From NCBI GenBank assembly GCA_900537185.1, contig LS999832.1:67038-131037 (forward strand): a stretch of 64,000 nucleotides of DNA, given 5' to 3'. This document shows positions 37,920 through 46,206 of the stretch, in pieces (positions within the stretch are counted from its first letter, which is position 1; the number at the start of each line of letters is the position of its first letter). This DNA comes from Cytophagales bacterium Alg240-R148. Its GTDB lineage: Bacteria; Bacteroidota; Bacteroidia; Cytophagales; Cyclobacteriaceae. Position numbers and translations under genes: made by a program. The notes under the pieces were generated by a model. The model saw nothing but the letters and a program-made list of their open reading frames with translations. It ran no database searches and had not been told where the DNA came from.

Positions 37920-37959
37920 TTTGCACATAAAACAGCGGTTTTTCTGTTTTATGTGCAAA
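37920..37959 (+). terminator. Perfect 16-bp inverted repeat after the small lipoprotein gene
   Basis: 37920-37935 pairs perfectly with 37944-37959 around an 8-nt loop. It starts 8 nt after the stop of the small lipoprotein gene. The 3' side is AAATTATTAA rather than a T tract, so it may be a stabiliser or a protein-binding palindrome instead of a simple terminator. Confidence 0.6.
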
Positions 37960-38013
37960 TTATTAATATATTTGTCTTACAGTATTGATAAATTACACTT
38001 TTTAATTGAAGAC

Positions 38014-39252
38014 ATGCAAAAACTGGTGATGGTAGTGTTTTTTTTGATGATTGGAACGGTTGTATATGCTGGTGATTTTGACGATTTGGAGTCAAAAGCC
38101 AAAAAGAGTAAAGACCGAAGAGAATCATTAATGCTATCACAGCAGGCTTTAAATGCAGCAAATACGCTCAAACAGAAAAATTCGGCTTATTATCTATTGG
38201 CATACAACTATCAAATGTTAAAAGTTAATGATAGTGCAATGTTTGCTTACCACCATGCGCTTGAGGGGTATATGAAAACGAAGAATGAAAAAAAGCTGTC
38301 GGATTGTTATTACAACATGGGAATCATTCTCTCCCAATGTAAATTCCATTCTGAGTCCATCACTGTATTAAAGAAATCTTTGGTTTACAAAGAAAAGGAA
38401 CAAACCAATTCTTATTTTCATGGGTATACCTTAACAATTTTGGGGAGGCAGTACGCGCGATTGGCCAATGCAGATAGTGCTATTTATTACTATGAGCGAG
38501 CAATAGAGGTGTTTAATAATGGAAACATTAGCGAAGGAGTAGCATCTGCCTTAAACGACTATGGTAAGTTGGCTTTGGATTTTAAGGATTATGAAATGGC
38601 ACGAAGCTATTTTAAAAAATCTCTTGAAATAGAAAATACGAGCATAAGGAAGGCAAAAAGCATGAACAATATTGCTTGCAGCTACTTTATGAACCAACAA
38701 TTTTTACCTGCAAAAGAAATGTTTATCAAAACACTGCATCAATACCAATCCTTAGATGGGGATGCAGATATAATTGGGGATTGTTATTTAAAAATAAGTA
38801 AGTCGTATGCCGGTTTGGGCATATCGGATTCAGCCATGTATTTCTTTAACAAAGCCGAAGGGTTGGGGGTTATTTTAAACATCAAAGAGCTGACAGAATT
38901 GGCTGATATTTTTGAAAAAGCTGGTGAAAAGGAAAGTTTGGAAAAAATTGCTATCAACATATATAAAAGCAACAAAGACGAACTCGAAGAAAGCGCTCAA
39001 TTAAAAGATAGTTTTAAACAATTAGAGCTTCAAATGGCTTTCCAAGAAATAAGAGCAAATGAAGCTCAAGAAGTGCATTCTAAAGAAAGATACTCAATCA
39101 TTTTAATCTCCATCGGGATAATAGCGGTTGTTGTGTTGTTGTGTGCATTGTATTATGTTTCGCAGCAAAAAAGAAGGGCAAAAGCAAAAAAGATTATTTT
39201 GGAGCATACGAGAATGTTAGAATTAGAAGTGTCTGATATCATGAGGGGGTAA
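38014..39252 (+). CDS. TPR protein with C-terminal TM helix, truncated output region
   Basis: A 412-residue protein. The ATG at 38014 (MQKLVMVVFFLMIGTVVYAG) gives a signal peptide; a longer frame from a TTG at 37921 starts inside a hairpin and is rejected. TPR units cover about residues 30-300 (for example CYYNMGIILSQCKFHSESI). A TM helix lies at about 361-381 (IILISIGIIAVVVLLCALYY), followed by only ~30 residues of basic coiled coil. Related Bacteroidota sensors continue into a kinase or DNA-binding domain after the TM, so this one is a short form or has lost its output domain. It has the same layout as the protein at 16614 but is shorter. Confidence 0.82.
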   Translation: MQKLVMVVFFLMIGTVVYAGDFDDLESKAKKSKDRRESLMLSQQALNAANTLKQKNSAYYLLAYNYQMLKVNDSAMFAYHHALEGYMKTKNEKKLSDCYYNMGIILSQCKFHSESITVLKKSLVYKEKEQTNSYFHGYTLTILGRQYARLANADSAIYYYERAIEVFNNGNISEGVASALNDYGKLALDFKDYEMARSYFKKSLEIENTSIRKAKSMNNIACSYFMNQQFLPAKEMFIKTLHQYQSLDGDADIIGDCYLKISKSYAGLGISDSAMYFFNKAEGLGVILNIKELTELADIFEKAGEKESLEKIAINIYKSNKDELEESAQLKDSFKQLELQMAFQEIRANEAQEVHSKERYSIILISIGIIAVVVLLCALYYVSQQKRRAKAKKIILEHTRMLELEVSDIMRG

Positions 39253-39284
39253 AATATCCTTGTCCATAATCACTGTATGTTTAT

Positions 39285-39358
39285 CTTTTTTTAGTTGGAG
39301 TCTTGGTACCAGCTTAATTCTGGCTTTGGATAGCTTTTCTTTTTTTAGTTGGAATCTT
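39285..39358. repeat. Short direct repeat downstream of the TPR gene
   Basis: A 20-bp sequence (CTTTTTTTAGTTGGAGTCTT) at 39285-39304 recurs at 39339-39358 with one difference, a 54-bp period. It lies in a 285-bp spacer otherwise without recognised features. Confidence 0.5.
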
Positions 39359-39537
39359 CGTATTTATATGTTTTTGGTTGGTTAAGATGGGACATTGTTC
39401 CACCAATTTACCGATTTGAATGTTGGCTATCCCTGCTTTAAACCGTACAAATTCTATTTAATTTTGTAGGTTTGCAATAAGAATTATTTCGGCATACCGT
39501 GGAAGCACTAGTGCCATTGAACTTATTAAGTTGATTT

Positions 39538-40200
39538 ATGCAAGCCAATAAAGTTATTATTACTACTGTACTCATTTATATTACAGCTTTTGTAGTGGCA
39601 GCCATATCTTATTCCAATACCAAGTTTACAGGAAGTGATGCAGCAGGAAATGGCATGGCCAAGGGGCTCACCTTGTTTTATGGAATTGGAATATTTTTTA
39701 TTGTTGCCTTAGTACTAACCGTTATCAATGGATTTTTCTTTAAAGGCATCCATACGGGATGGATAAAGATTTTGTTTTTTGTGCCTATAGCGCTACCTAC
39801 GTGCGTTTTTCTGTTTTACTTTTTTGAAATTGGAAGACCACGGCAAGTGCCCATCGAAAAACAAGCCCACAGGCTTTCTTTTGAATTGAGAAGCACGCTG
39901 GATCTTGGTGCTGCCACGTTTGGTTTTAGAAGTTCTGGTGGAGGCTCGGGGAGTCGTTTGAAAATTGATAGAACAGAAAATGGTTTGTTTTTTTATAAAA
40001 GTAACAAAGCTATATTTTATGAAATGGATCGCAAGTTTTCCGTGCATTCAGATGAATTTGAAACAGAAGATTTTATGCTCAGCGATATCCCTTACCAACC
40101 AGAAGTAATTCCGTACACAGAATGGCAAACCATTGTTGGCGTACGGAAAGATATTCAGGATACCATCAAGATTGATTTTCGATATAAAATAACCAAATAA
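39538..40200 (+). CDS. Membrane protein of unknown function
   Basis: A 220-residue protein with three N-terminal TM helices (about 6-24, 45-65 and 75-95) and a soluble C-terminal part of ~120 residues. The soluble part contains a glycine/serine loop (RSSGGGSGSRLKID) and predicted beta strands. I recognise no family. The ATG at 39538 gives a plausible first TM helix. It appears to be monocistronic. Confidence 0.68.
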   Translation: MQANKVIITTVLIYITAFVVAAISYSNTKFTGSDAAGNGMAKGLTLFYGIGIFFIVALVLTVINGFFFKGIHTGWIKILFFVPIALPTCVFLFYFFEIGRPRQVPIEKQAHRLSFELRSTLDLGAATFGFRSSGGGSGSRLKIDRTENGLFFYKSNKAIFYEMDRKFSVHSDEFETEDFMLSDIPYQPEVIPYTEWQTIVGVRKDIQDTIKIDFRYKITK

Positions 40201-40517
40201 CTTAAGCAGATATTTGATAACAATTATAACTAGTGTTACAAAGGTTGCCAAACTTGGTGCGCGTATTCCCATTGAAACACAAGCACGTTAATTGGTCCCT
40301 TAATACCTATATCGGAATGTAGTTGTTTGGTTTTAACTCATAATCAGGTGTTTAATGTGTGCTTTGTTTGGAGGTATAAAGCGATGGGCATGGTTTTTTC
40401 GATAAGAATCTCTATTTTTATTGAATGCGTTTTGCATCCAAACTGGTAGGTACCAAATTCTTGAGTTCTTGCTGGGAATGGTGCCATTTTTCGAAGGCAG
40501 CATTAAACACCACATAT
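40201..40517. other. Intergenic region upstream of the TPR lipoprotein gene
   Basis: About 315 bp. The minus strand has a ~30-codon open stretch near 40420-40512 (reading FNAAFEKWHHSQQELKNLV) that could be the end of a decayed gene, but there is too little to name it. Otherwise nothing was recognised. Confidence 0.35.
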
Positions 40518-42194
40518 ATGAACTATTTTAGAACAATTTTACTGTGTTTGCTGGTAATTAGTATGGCATGCAGCAACAAGGAGCAAACCTCTTCGATTGC
40601 AGTCTCCGATTTGGATTTGAAACGTGGCGATATAGCGTTGTGTGGCAATCCGGAATTTGGGCAATTGAGTTTTTCATTGTCTTGCCAAGTAAACTCTCGT
40701 GCTTCTTTTGATTTGGCCTTATCATTATTACACTCGTTTGAATACGCAGAAGCAGAAAAGGCATTTGTTAAAGTTATTGATGCGGATCCAGAATGTGCTA
40801 TGGCATATTGGGGAGTGGCAATGTCTTTGTACCATTCTTTATGGGCGCCGCCAGGAAAAGAAGAACTTCAAAAAGGGGCTGAGTTGTTGAAAATTGCTGC
40901 AGATCTTCCACAATCTGAAAGAGCCGCGGCATATATAGAGGCTCTAAACGCATTTTATTGGAATTGGGAAACAGTTGACCACGATACCCGTCAAAAACGT
41001 TATGAAAAGAAAATGGAGGCCATTTATCTTAATCAAAAAAATGATTCGGAGGCAGCCATCTTTTATGCCCTTGCTTTAAGAGCGTCTGCTGACCCATCCG
41101 ATCTAACTTTTTCTAAACAAAAGGAAGCAGGAGAGTTGCTGTATAAATTATTCGAAAAACAGCCCAACCACCCTGGGATTGCCCATTATATTATCCACGC
41201 CTATGATTACCCAGGAATTGCAAATCATGCGCTTGTAACAGCCCGGCGCTATGCTGAAATTGCTCCGGCATCGGCCCATGCACAACACATGCCTTCTCAT
41301 ATTTTTACTAGATTGGGTTTGTGGCAAGAATCAATTAAAACCAATATTAATTCTGCGTCTTCTGCGGTTTGTTATGCACAGGGTTCTGGAAACGAAGGCA
41401 ATTGGGCTCAAGAGATTCATGCAATGGACTATTTAGTGTATGCCTATTTACAAATTGGAGATAATAAAAAAGCATTGGAGCAATACGATTACCTCTATTC
41501 CATGAAAAAAATATTCCCATTGAATCATTTTGCAGTGGCCTATACAGCCAATGCCATCCCCGCAAGAATTGCACTAGAAAATAAAAATTGGGAGCAGGCT
41601 TCACAACTGACACGTCCAGCATTGGATTTTGACTATGCACCGTTTCATTGGGAACAGTCGATTTTACATTTTGCTAGGGCCATGGGTTTTGTTCGATTGG
41701 GCAATGTGGATACTGCAACTGTTGAATTGAATCAATTAAAATCTTTTCATCAAAATTTAAAGAAAGATAATAGTGCCACGGCTACTTATAAAGCCAATCA
41801 AGTTTTAATAGAAGTGAAAACTGTCGAAGCGTGGTTGGAATATGCAAAGGGGAATGCAGAAGCTGCAAAAGTATTAATGGCCGAAGCAGTTGCGCTGGAA
41901 TCCGGAACTTCTAAGCACCCAGTTACCCCTGGAGAAGTATTGCCAGCACTCCAACTACAAGGAGACCTATTAATGGAATTGTCGGATTACCAAGGTGCTG
42001 TCGCAGCGTATGAATCTGATTTAATTCGCCACCCCAATCGTTTTAATAGCTTGTATGGCCTTGCTGTTGCGCACAAAAAACTTGGCTACAAAGAAGAAGC
42101 CAGCAATTATTTTGGTCAATTGTTAGATTTGGTCGGTGGGGTGTCGAGCGAAAGAAAAGAAATAGAAGAGGCTAAATTGTATTTAAATTTATAG
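40518..42194 (+). CDS. TPR-repeat lipoprotein
   Basis: A 558-residue lipoprotein with a clear signal at the ATG of 40518 (TILLCLLVISMACSNKE). A longer open frame from 40425 would bury the signal and is rejected. TPR-like helix pairs run through the protein (for example YAEAEKAFVKVIDADPECAMAYWGVAM, in part, and AHKKLGYKEEASNYFGQLL near the end). Members of this group are usually described only as tetratricopeptide proteins. A decayed copy of its C-terminus is found at 45424-45534, so the family was once present twice here. The function is unknown, perhaps a scaffold at the outer membrane. Confidence 0.85.
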   Translation: MNYFRTILLCLLVISMACSNKEQTSSIAVSDLDLKRGDIALCGNPEFGQLSFSLSCQVNSRASFDLALSLLHSFEYAEAEKAFVKVIDADPECAMAYWGVAMSLYHSLWAPPGKEELQKGAELLKIAADLPQSERAAAYIEALNAFYWNWETVDHDTRQKRYEKKMEAIYLNQKNDSEAAIFYALALRASADPSDLTFSKQKEAGELLYKLFEKQPNHPGIAHYIIHAYDYPGIANHALVTARRYAEIAPASAHAQHMPSHIFTRLGLWQESIKTNINSASSAVCYAQGSGNEGNWAQEIHAMDYLVYAYLQIGDNKKALEQYDYLYSMKKIFPLNHFAVAYTANAIPARIALENKNWEQASQLTRPALDFDYAPFHWEQSILHFARAMGFVRLGNVDTATVELNQLKSFHQNLKKDNSATATYKANQVLIEVKTVEAWLEYAKGNAEAAKVLMAEAVALESGTSKHPVTPGEVLPALQLQGDLLMELSDYQGAVAAYESDLIRHPNRFNSLYGLAVAHKKLGYKEEASNYFGQLLDLVGGVSSERKEIEEAKLYLNL

Positions 42195-42282
42195 GCTTGC
42201 ATAAAACAATAATTTTATAAAAAGTAAAGTGCAATGAAGGGCTATTGTTAATGATTCTGTACTAATTTTTTAAAAAAAACAC

Positions 42283-42290
42283 TAGCTTTG
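42283..42290 (+). promoter_or_regulatory. Possible -7 box upstream of the outer-membrane-like gene
   Basis: TAGCTTTG at 42283-42290 fits TAnnTTTG and lies 76 nt before the ATG at 42367. No good -33 TTG is at the right distance, so this is weak. Confidence 0.25.
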
Positions 42291-42366
42291 TTATTTTAAT
42301 AAGGAGGAGTTTATCTTATTGATAATCCTATAAAAAATGGTTAGTCACTTAATTTTTTGAATAGAA

Positions 42367-43626
42367 ATGAAAGGAAGCGTGATATTGATGGCAGTTGTTG
42401 GGATCTTTGTAATGGATTGTATTTATGCTCAAGAAAATTTTGTACCAGGATATATTATAACACTAGATGGAGATAGTTTAAAAGGGCAGGTAGATTATAG
42501 GGATTGGCGAATAACTCAGAAGTCGGTGTCATTCAAAACAAATTCTAATTCAGGACAGAAAGACTATTTCCCAATAGAAATCAAAGGATTTGGAGTTCAA
42601 AATGAACATTTTATCAGTGAGATTACAGATTTAGAAGTAAGCCCAACTAAAGCAGAAGAATTGACAACGGAGATTACCCCTAATTATAGAAGGGACACTG
42701 TGTTTTTAGAAGTACTGTATAGGGGTGATAAAAATCTTTATTTACATGTCTCAGATAAGAGCAAATTAAACTTTTTTATTAAAAACGAGTTAGGTGTTGA
42801 AGTTTTGGTTTATAAGAAATTCATAAACATCCAAAAGGGTAAGCATGTTATTTCAGAATACAATAAATTTATCCAACAGCTAAAAGATTATTTTCCAGAT
42901 TGCGAAAGTATTTCAAAGTCCATTAAAAACACATCATATTCAGAAAAATCACTTAACAAACTATTTACATCTTATTATAAGTGCACTAATAAAAAAAGTG
43001 AATTCGTGAAGAGTAGAGCAAAGGGAAGGGTGGATTTTGGAGGAATAGTCGGTGCTTCTATCACTTCGTTAAATTTTTCTGGTAATGGATTTAAGTATTT
43101 ATCTGAAGCAGACTTTAATGTATCTACAGATGGATCTGTTGCTATATTTTTTGATTTTATCTTACCAAAAAATCACGGGAAGTGGTCTTTTAACAATGAG
43201 TTGATGTATACTTCTTACAGTGCAACAGGGTTGTACGAAAATTATATAAATTCCAATGAATATAGTAGGTCTAAAGTGGAGATAGGTTATTCTTATTTGA
43301 AATTAAACAACATGCTTCGATTCAAATACCCAATAGGAGGTATTCATTTTTATGTTAATGCTGGTATTTCTAATGGCATTGTTTTATCTGAAGTTAATAA
43401 GAGGACACAAGAACTGAAATTTTATTCGGATGAAATAAAGAAAGAAGGAGAGGCAATAAATAATTCAAGAGCTTTTGAGCAAGGGTTGTTGTTAGGTCTA
43501 GGTGCTAAAATAAGAAAGATGTCTTTGGAGTTTCGTTACGAAGCAGGTAATGGGATGTCTGATTATTCTGCTCTTAAATCTTCCGCAAACCGGGTGTTTT
43601 TTCTTTTTGGATATAGATTAAATTAA
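42367..43626 (+). CDS. Probable outer-membrane beta-barrel protein
   Basis: A 419-residue exported protein with a signal peptide (ILMAVVGIFVMDCIYAQE). The first ~210 residues hold a beta-rich N-terminal domain (GYIITLDGDSLKGQVDYRDW) common in uncharacterised Bacteroidota proteins. The second half has alternating beta strands with aromatic ends (WSFNNELMYTSYSATG, LEFRYEAGNGMSDY) and finishes with FFLFGYRLN, as in barrels. Gene order is followed 40 nt later by the phosphoethanolamine-transferase-like gene. A decayed paralog, with an internal deletion, lies at 63477-63626 before the second copy of that gene. Confidence 0.75.
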   Translation: MKGSVILMAVVGIFVMDCIYAQENFVPGYIITLDGDSLKGQVDYRDWRITQKSVSFKTNSNSGQKDYFPIEIKGFGVQNEHFISEITDLEVSPTKAEELTTEITPNYRRDTVFLEVLYRGDKNLYLHVSDKSKLNFFIKNELGVEVLVYKKFINIQKGKHVISEYNKFIQQLKDYFPDCESISKSIKNTSYSEKSLNKLFTSYYKCTNKKSEFVKSRAKGRVDFGGIVGASITSLNFSGNGFKYLSEADFNVSTDGSVAIFFDFILPKNHGKWSFNNELMYTSYSATGLYENYINSNEYSRSKVEIGYSYLKLNNMLRFKYPIGGIHFYVNAGISNGIVLSEVNKRTQELKFYSDEIKKEGEAINNSRAFEQGLLLGLGAKIRKMSLEFRYEAGNGMSDYSALKSSANRVFFLFGYRLN

Positions 43627-43646
43627 TGGTATCTAAAGAATACGAA

Positions 43647-44112
43647 AATTTCTATTAATTTCCGGTATGTTAAAAATTGGCCGGGTTATATGTTGTATAA
43701 CATTAATTGCTTTCTTGGTAACTTGCTTGGATTGGTACCAGTATTGGAGCAATAATGAGATGTACTTGGTGCAGAGAATTCCCTTTGTAGTACCTGCTTT
43801 GCTAGCCATTCCAGTCGTACTATTCAAAAACGTTTTTAGGTATTACCTGTTATTTCTTTTACCATTGGTCTTGCTCAATGTTATTGGAGTAAAAGCTTTG
43901 ATGTTGCATGGTGGCATTGTAGATGTCAATTATATGGCCTTATTAATGCAGGCCTCCAGTTTGGAAAAACAGGTGTATTGGTCTTCATTCGGAAGTAATT
44001 ATTTGTTTGTGCCTCTTATGGCTTCCATTTTCTATGTTTTAGCGGTGTTTGGTTTGCCCAAAACACTTAGTTGGAAACAAGCCGGGGGTGGCAGTGTACT
44101 AGGAGCGATTGT
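43647..44112 (+). repeat. Left copy of a 20-kb-spaced direct repeat
   Basis: From 43647, 20 bp before the phosphoethanolamine-transferase-like start, the sequence is repeated almost exactly from 63648 to the window end. The only differences seen are a 113-bp deletion in the right copy and two substitutions. The true right limit is beyond the window. Confidence 0.9.
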
Positions 44113-45283
44113 TTTTGTTCTCGCTTTATTTTCTTTTGATGGAATCTTAAAAGGCAATTGGTATTTTAGGAATTACTATTTCCCATTTTCAAGTATCCAA
44201 CAAATTAGGTATGTAAAAGACCTTGAAAAAACGGTTGCCGCTCACGAAACAATCAAGGAAAACTTTTCCTTTGAAGCAAAAAGGAGTCAAAATCCGCAAC
44301 AGGATGAACTGTATGTGTTGGTTATTGGTGAAACTTCCAGGTACGACCACTGGGGTGTTTCAGGTTATCATCGAGCAACCTCTCCTTATGTAAGCAAGGA
44401 TTCAACTATTATCAGCTTTTCAAAAGCTTTTGCTTCTGCTTCTCAAACTGCTTTGTCGGTGCCCATCATGATCACCCCCGCAGAACCAGAAAACCTAACC
44501 CAACATTTCCAACAATTAAGCATGCTCAGTGCTTTTAAGGAGGTTGGGTTCCATACCAGTTGGATCAGCAACCAGGAAATTGTTGGTGCAGGAAATTATA
44601 GAATACACATGCATGCAGCCGAAGCCGATACCCTACATTTTTTGAGTCCTCAAAAGGGTATGGAACGGCCTTATGACGCTGCACTTTTACCAGTATTGGA
44701 AGGGATACTAAAAATGGGAGGGAAACAGCTTCTCGTTGTGCATACGTATGGGAGCCACCATCATTTTGCAGAGCGATACCCTGAAAGTTTTAATGCTTTT
44801 CAACCAGCAATTAAGGGAAAAACCAATTTCGGTGATGAGCATGAAAAAATAATCAACGCTTATGACAACAGCATCTTGTACTCAGATTATATACTTGGGC
44901 AAATAATTAAAAAATTAAAAGCAGACAATAGAATGACTGCCATGGTTTTTATGCCGGACCATGGAGAAAATTTAAATGACAACGGAAAGGGCCTTTATTT
45001 GCATTCTAATGTCCATACTAAAGCCACTGCCCATGTCCCATTGTTGGTTTGGCTGTCAGAAAGTTATCAAAACAAGTTCCCTTATAAAAGTGCCCTGATA
45101 CACCAGCGAAAAGATAACCCCGTTAGTGGTAGTCATATTTTTCACTCTATGTTGGGAATGGCTTCTATTGATACGCCATATTATCGAGATAGTCTTAGCT
45201 TGGTCTCAGACACCTTTTCTAGCACGCCTCCCTTACTTTTGTCTGCGGGAAAAGTGATCACGCCAGATGCCATAAAACAATAA
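43667..45283 (+). CDS. Phosphoethanolamine-transferase-like protein (EptA/sulfatase fold)
   Basis: A 538-residue inner-membrane protein. About five N-terminal TM helices (residues 5-170) precede a periplasmic catalytic domain of the alkaline-phosphatase/sulfatase fold. VLVIGETSRYDHWGVSGY holds the first metal ligand, SASQTALSVP the nucleophilic Thr, and MPDHGENL and LHSNVHT later metal ligands. Such enzymes transfer phosphoethanolamine from phosphatidylethanolamine to lipid A or other glycolipids, which can give polymyxin resistance. The start and much of the gene are duplicated at 63668, where the copy is broken. Confidence 0.93.
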   Translation: MLKIGRVICCITLIAFLVTCLDWYQYWSNNEMYLVQRIPFVVPALLAIPVVLFKNVFRYYLLFLLPLVLLNVIGVKALMLHGGIVDVNYMALLMQASSLEKQVYWSSFGSNYLFVPLMASIFYVLAVFGLPKTLSWKQAGGGSVLGAIVFVLALFSFDGILKGNWYFRNYYFPFSSIQQIRYVKDLEKTVAAHETIKENFSFEAKRSQNPQQDELYVLVIGETSRYDHWGVSGYHRATSPYVSKDSTIISFSKAFASASQTALSVPIMITPAEPENLTQHFQQLSMLSAFKEVGFHTSWISNQEIVGAGNYRIHMHAAEADTLHFLSPQKGMERPYDAALLPVLEGILKMGGKQLLVVHTYGSHHHFAERYPESFNAFQPAIKGKTNFGDEHEKIINAYDNSILYSDYILGQIIKKLKADNRMTAMVFMPDHGENLNDNGKGLYLHSNVHTKATAHVPLLVWLSESYQNKFPYKSALIHQRKDNPVSGSHIFHSMLGMASIDTPYYRDSLSLVSDTFSSTPPLLLSAGKVITPDAIKQ

Positions 45284-45288
45284 ATGCA

Positions 45289-45432
45289 CTATGGATTGTT
45301 GCGTTTTAATGCCGCGGGTTGCAATATTTTTTTATCTACGATAAAGGTGCCAAAGGGAATTAAGGATGCCAAGAGCACCCAAAACGTTGAAACAAAACGC
45401 CATTTGTACAAATACCAACATTGGGCAATGGA
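45289..45432 (-). pseudogene. Remnant of a DUF3817-type membrane protein (C-terminus only)
   Basis: On the minus strand about 47 codons end at TAG (45289-45291). They read YKWRFVSTFWVLLASLIPFG then TFIVDKKILQ, like the C-terminal TM and tail of DUF3817 membrane proteins (the SxIPFGTFxVDKK segment). The start of the gene is missing: the homologous frame disappears at about 45430, where a fragment of a different gene begins in the opposite direction. Confidence 0.6.
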
Positions 45433-45534
45433 AAAGAAGCCAGCACCTATTTTGGGCTATTGATGGACTTGGTAGGCGCTGTTGATAGTGATCGCATAGA
45501 ATTAGCAGAAGCTAAAAAATATTTAAACATTTAG
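45424..45534 (+). pseudogene. Remnant of a TPR lipoprotein (C-terminus only)
   Basis: The last ~36 codons of a paralog of the TPR lipoprotein at 40518: KEASTYFGLLMDLVG here matches KEEASNYFGQLLDLVG there, both ending in AEAKKYLNI or EEAKLYLNL followed by a stop. The 5' end is missing and meets the DUF3817 remnant. Confidence 0.75.
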
Positions 45535-46206
45535 GTTAACCTACAGAACGTAGGTGTTTAGGGTGCTACAGAGGCCATAGAAAAGCAGGTCTTGTCCAGT
45601 ATTGGAGGAAAGTCCAGTATATAAAAAATGGCGCTATAGAGTAGAAAAAATATCAAATAGGTGCAATAGCATACCTTAAACATTTCGTATGGCTGTTGTT
45701 GGTAGGTGAAAATTCAAAATCTCTGATTTTTTTATATAAACTGAAGAAGAATATTTAGTAGCAACCATTGGATTTAGCTTCTATAGATTCATCAATTTTT
45801 AATCGTACATGGTAGTATCTCCTACCAACTAGTATGGCCCATTTTACCAGGAAGGACTACTAATAATACAGCACCGGAAAAAAAACTAAATCCATCCACC
45901 TCCCTTCCATTAATAAATCAAAATTCTGATAATATAAATAGGAGGGATGGAAAACTAACATTTTCGAGCCAGCATAAATATACATTCGTTCTAGCCCTTA
46001 ACTGCAAGGGGAATTGTAGCATCTTGTATCAATAATAAATAAAGTACCTATAAAAAACTGTAAGATTCTATTACTCAGCAATTTATTTTGATCAAATACA
46101 TTTTAAATATTGATTAATTACAAATTTATAGATAAATTATAATATTGTAATAATTATTGTTTTTTAATCAATAAAATTATGGTCAGAAATACTAAATGCA
46201 CAGTAC

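Larger units (their letters stand above)
45284..46206. other. Scar region with gene remnants before the giant-protein operon
   Basis: About 920 bp with no intact gene. It holds two remnant C-termini (45289-45432 and 45424-45534, reported separately). After 45535 no coding remnant is evident. An imperfect pair of pyrimidine/purine-rich arms (CCATCC, GGAGGGATGG) lies around 45890-45960. The last 120 bp are extremely AT-rich and probably carry the promoter of the operon starting at 46207. Confidence 0.6.

Noticed and set aside
37921..38013. Longer N-terminus for the TPR protein from a TTG
   Set aside because: Starts within a perfect hairpin and hides the signal peptide that begins at 38014.
39285..39358. 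CRISPR-like array
   Set aside because: Only two imperfect 20-bp copies with a T-rich core and no cas genes; probably chance or a small duplication.
40425..40517. Longer N-terminus for the TPR lipoprotein
   Set aside because: It would place the lipoprotein signal internally; the ATG at 40518 fits.
45800..45960. Inverted-repeat end of an insertion sequence (CCATCC and GGATGG arms)
   Set aside because: The arms are imperfect, no transposase remnant is present, and no target-site duplication could be seen.
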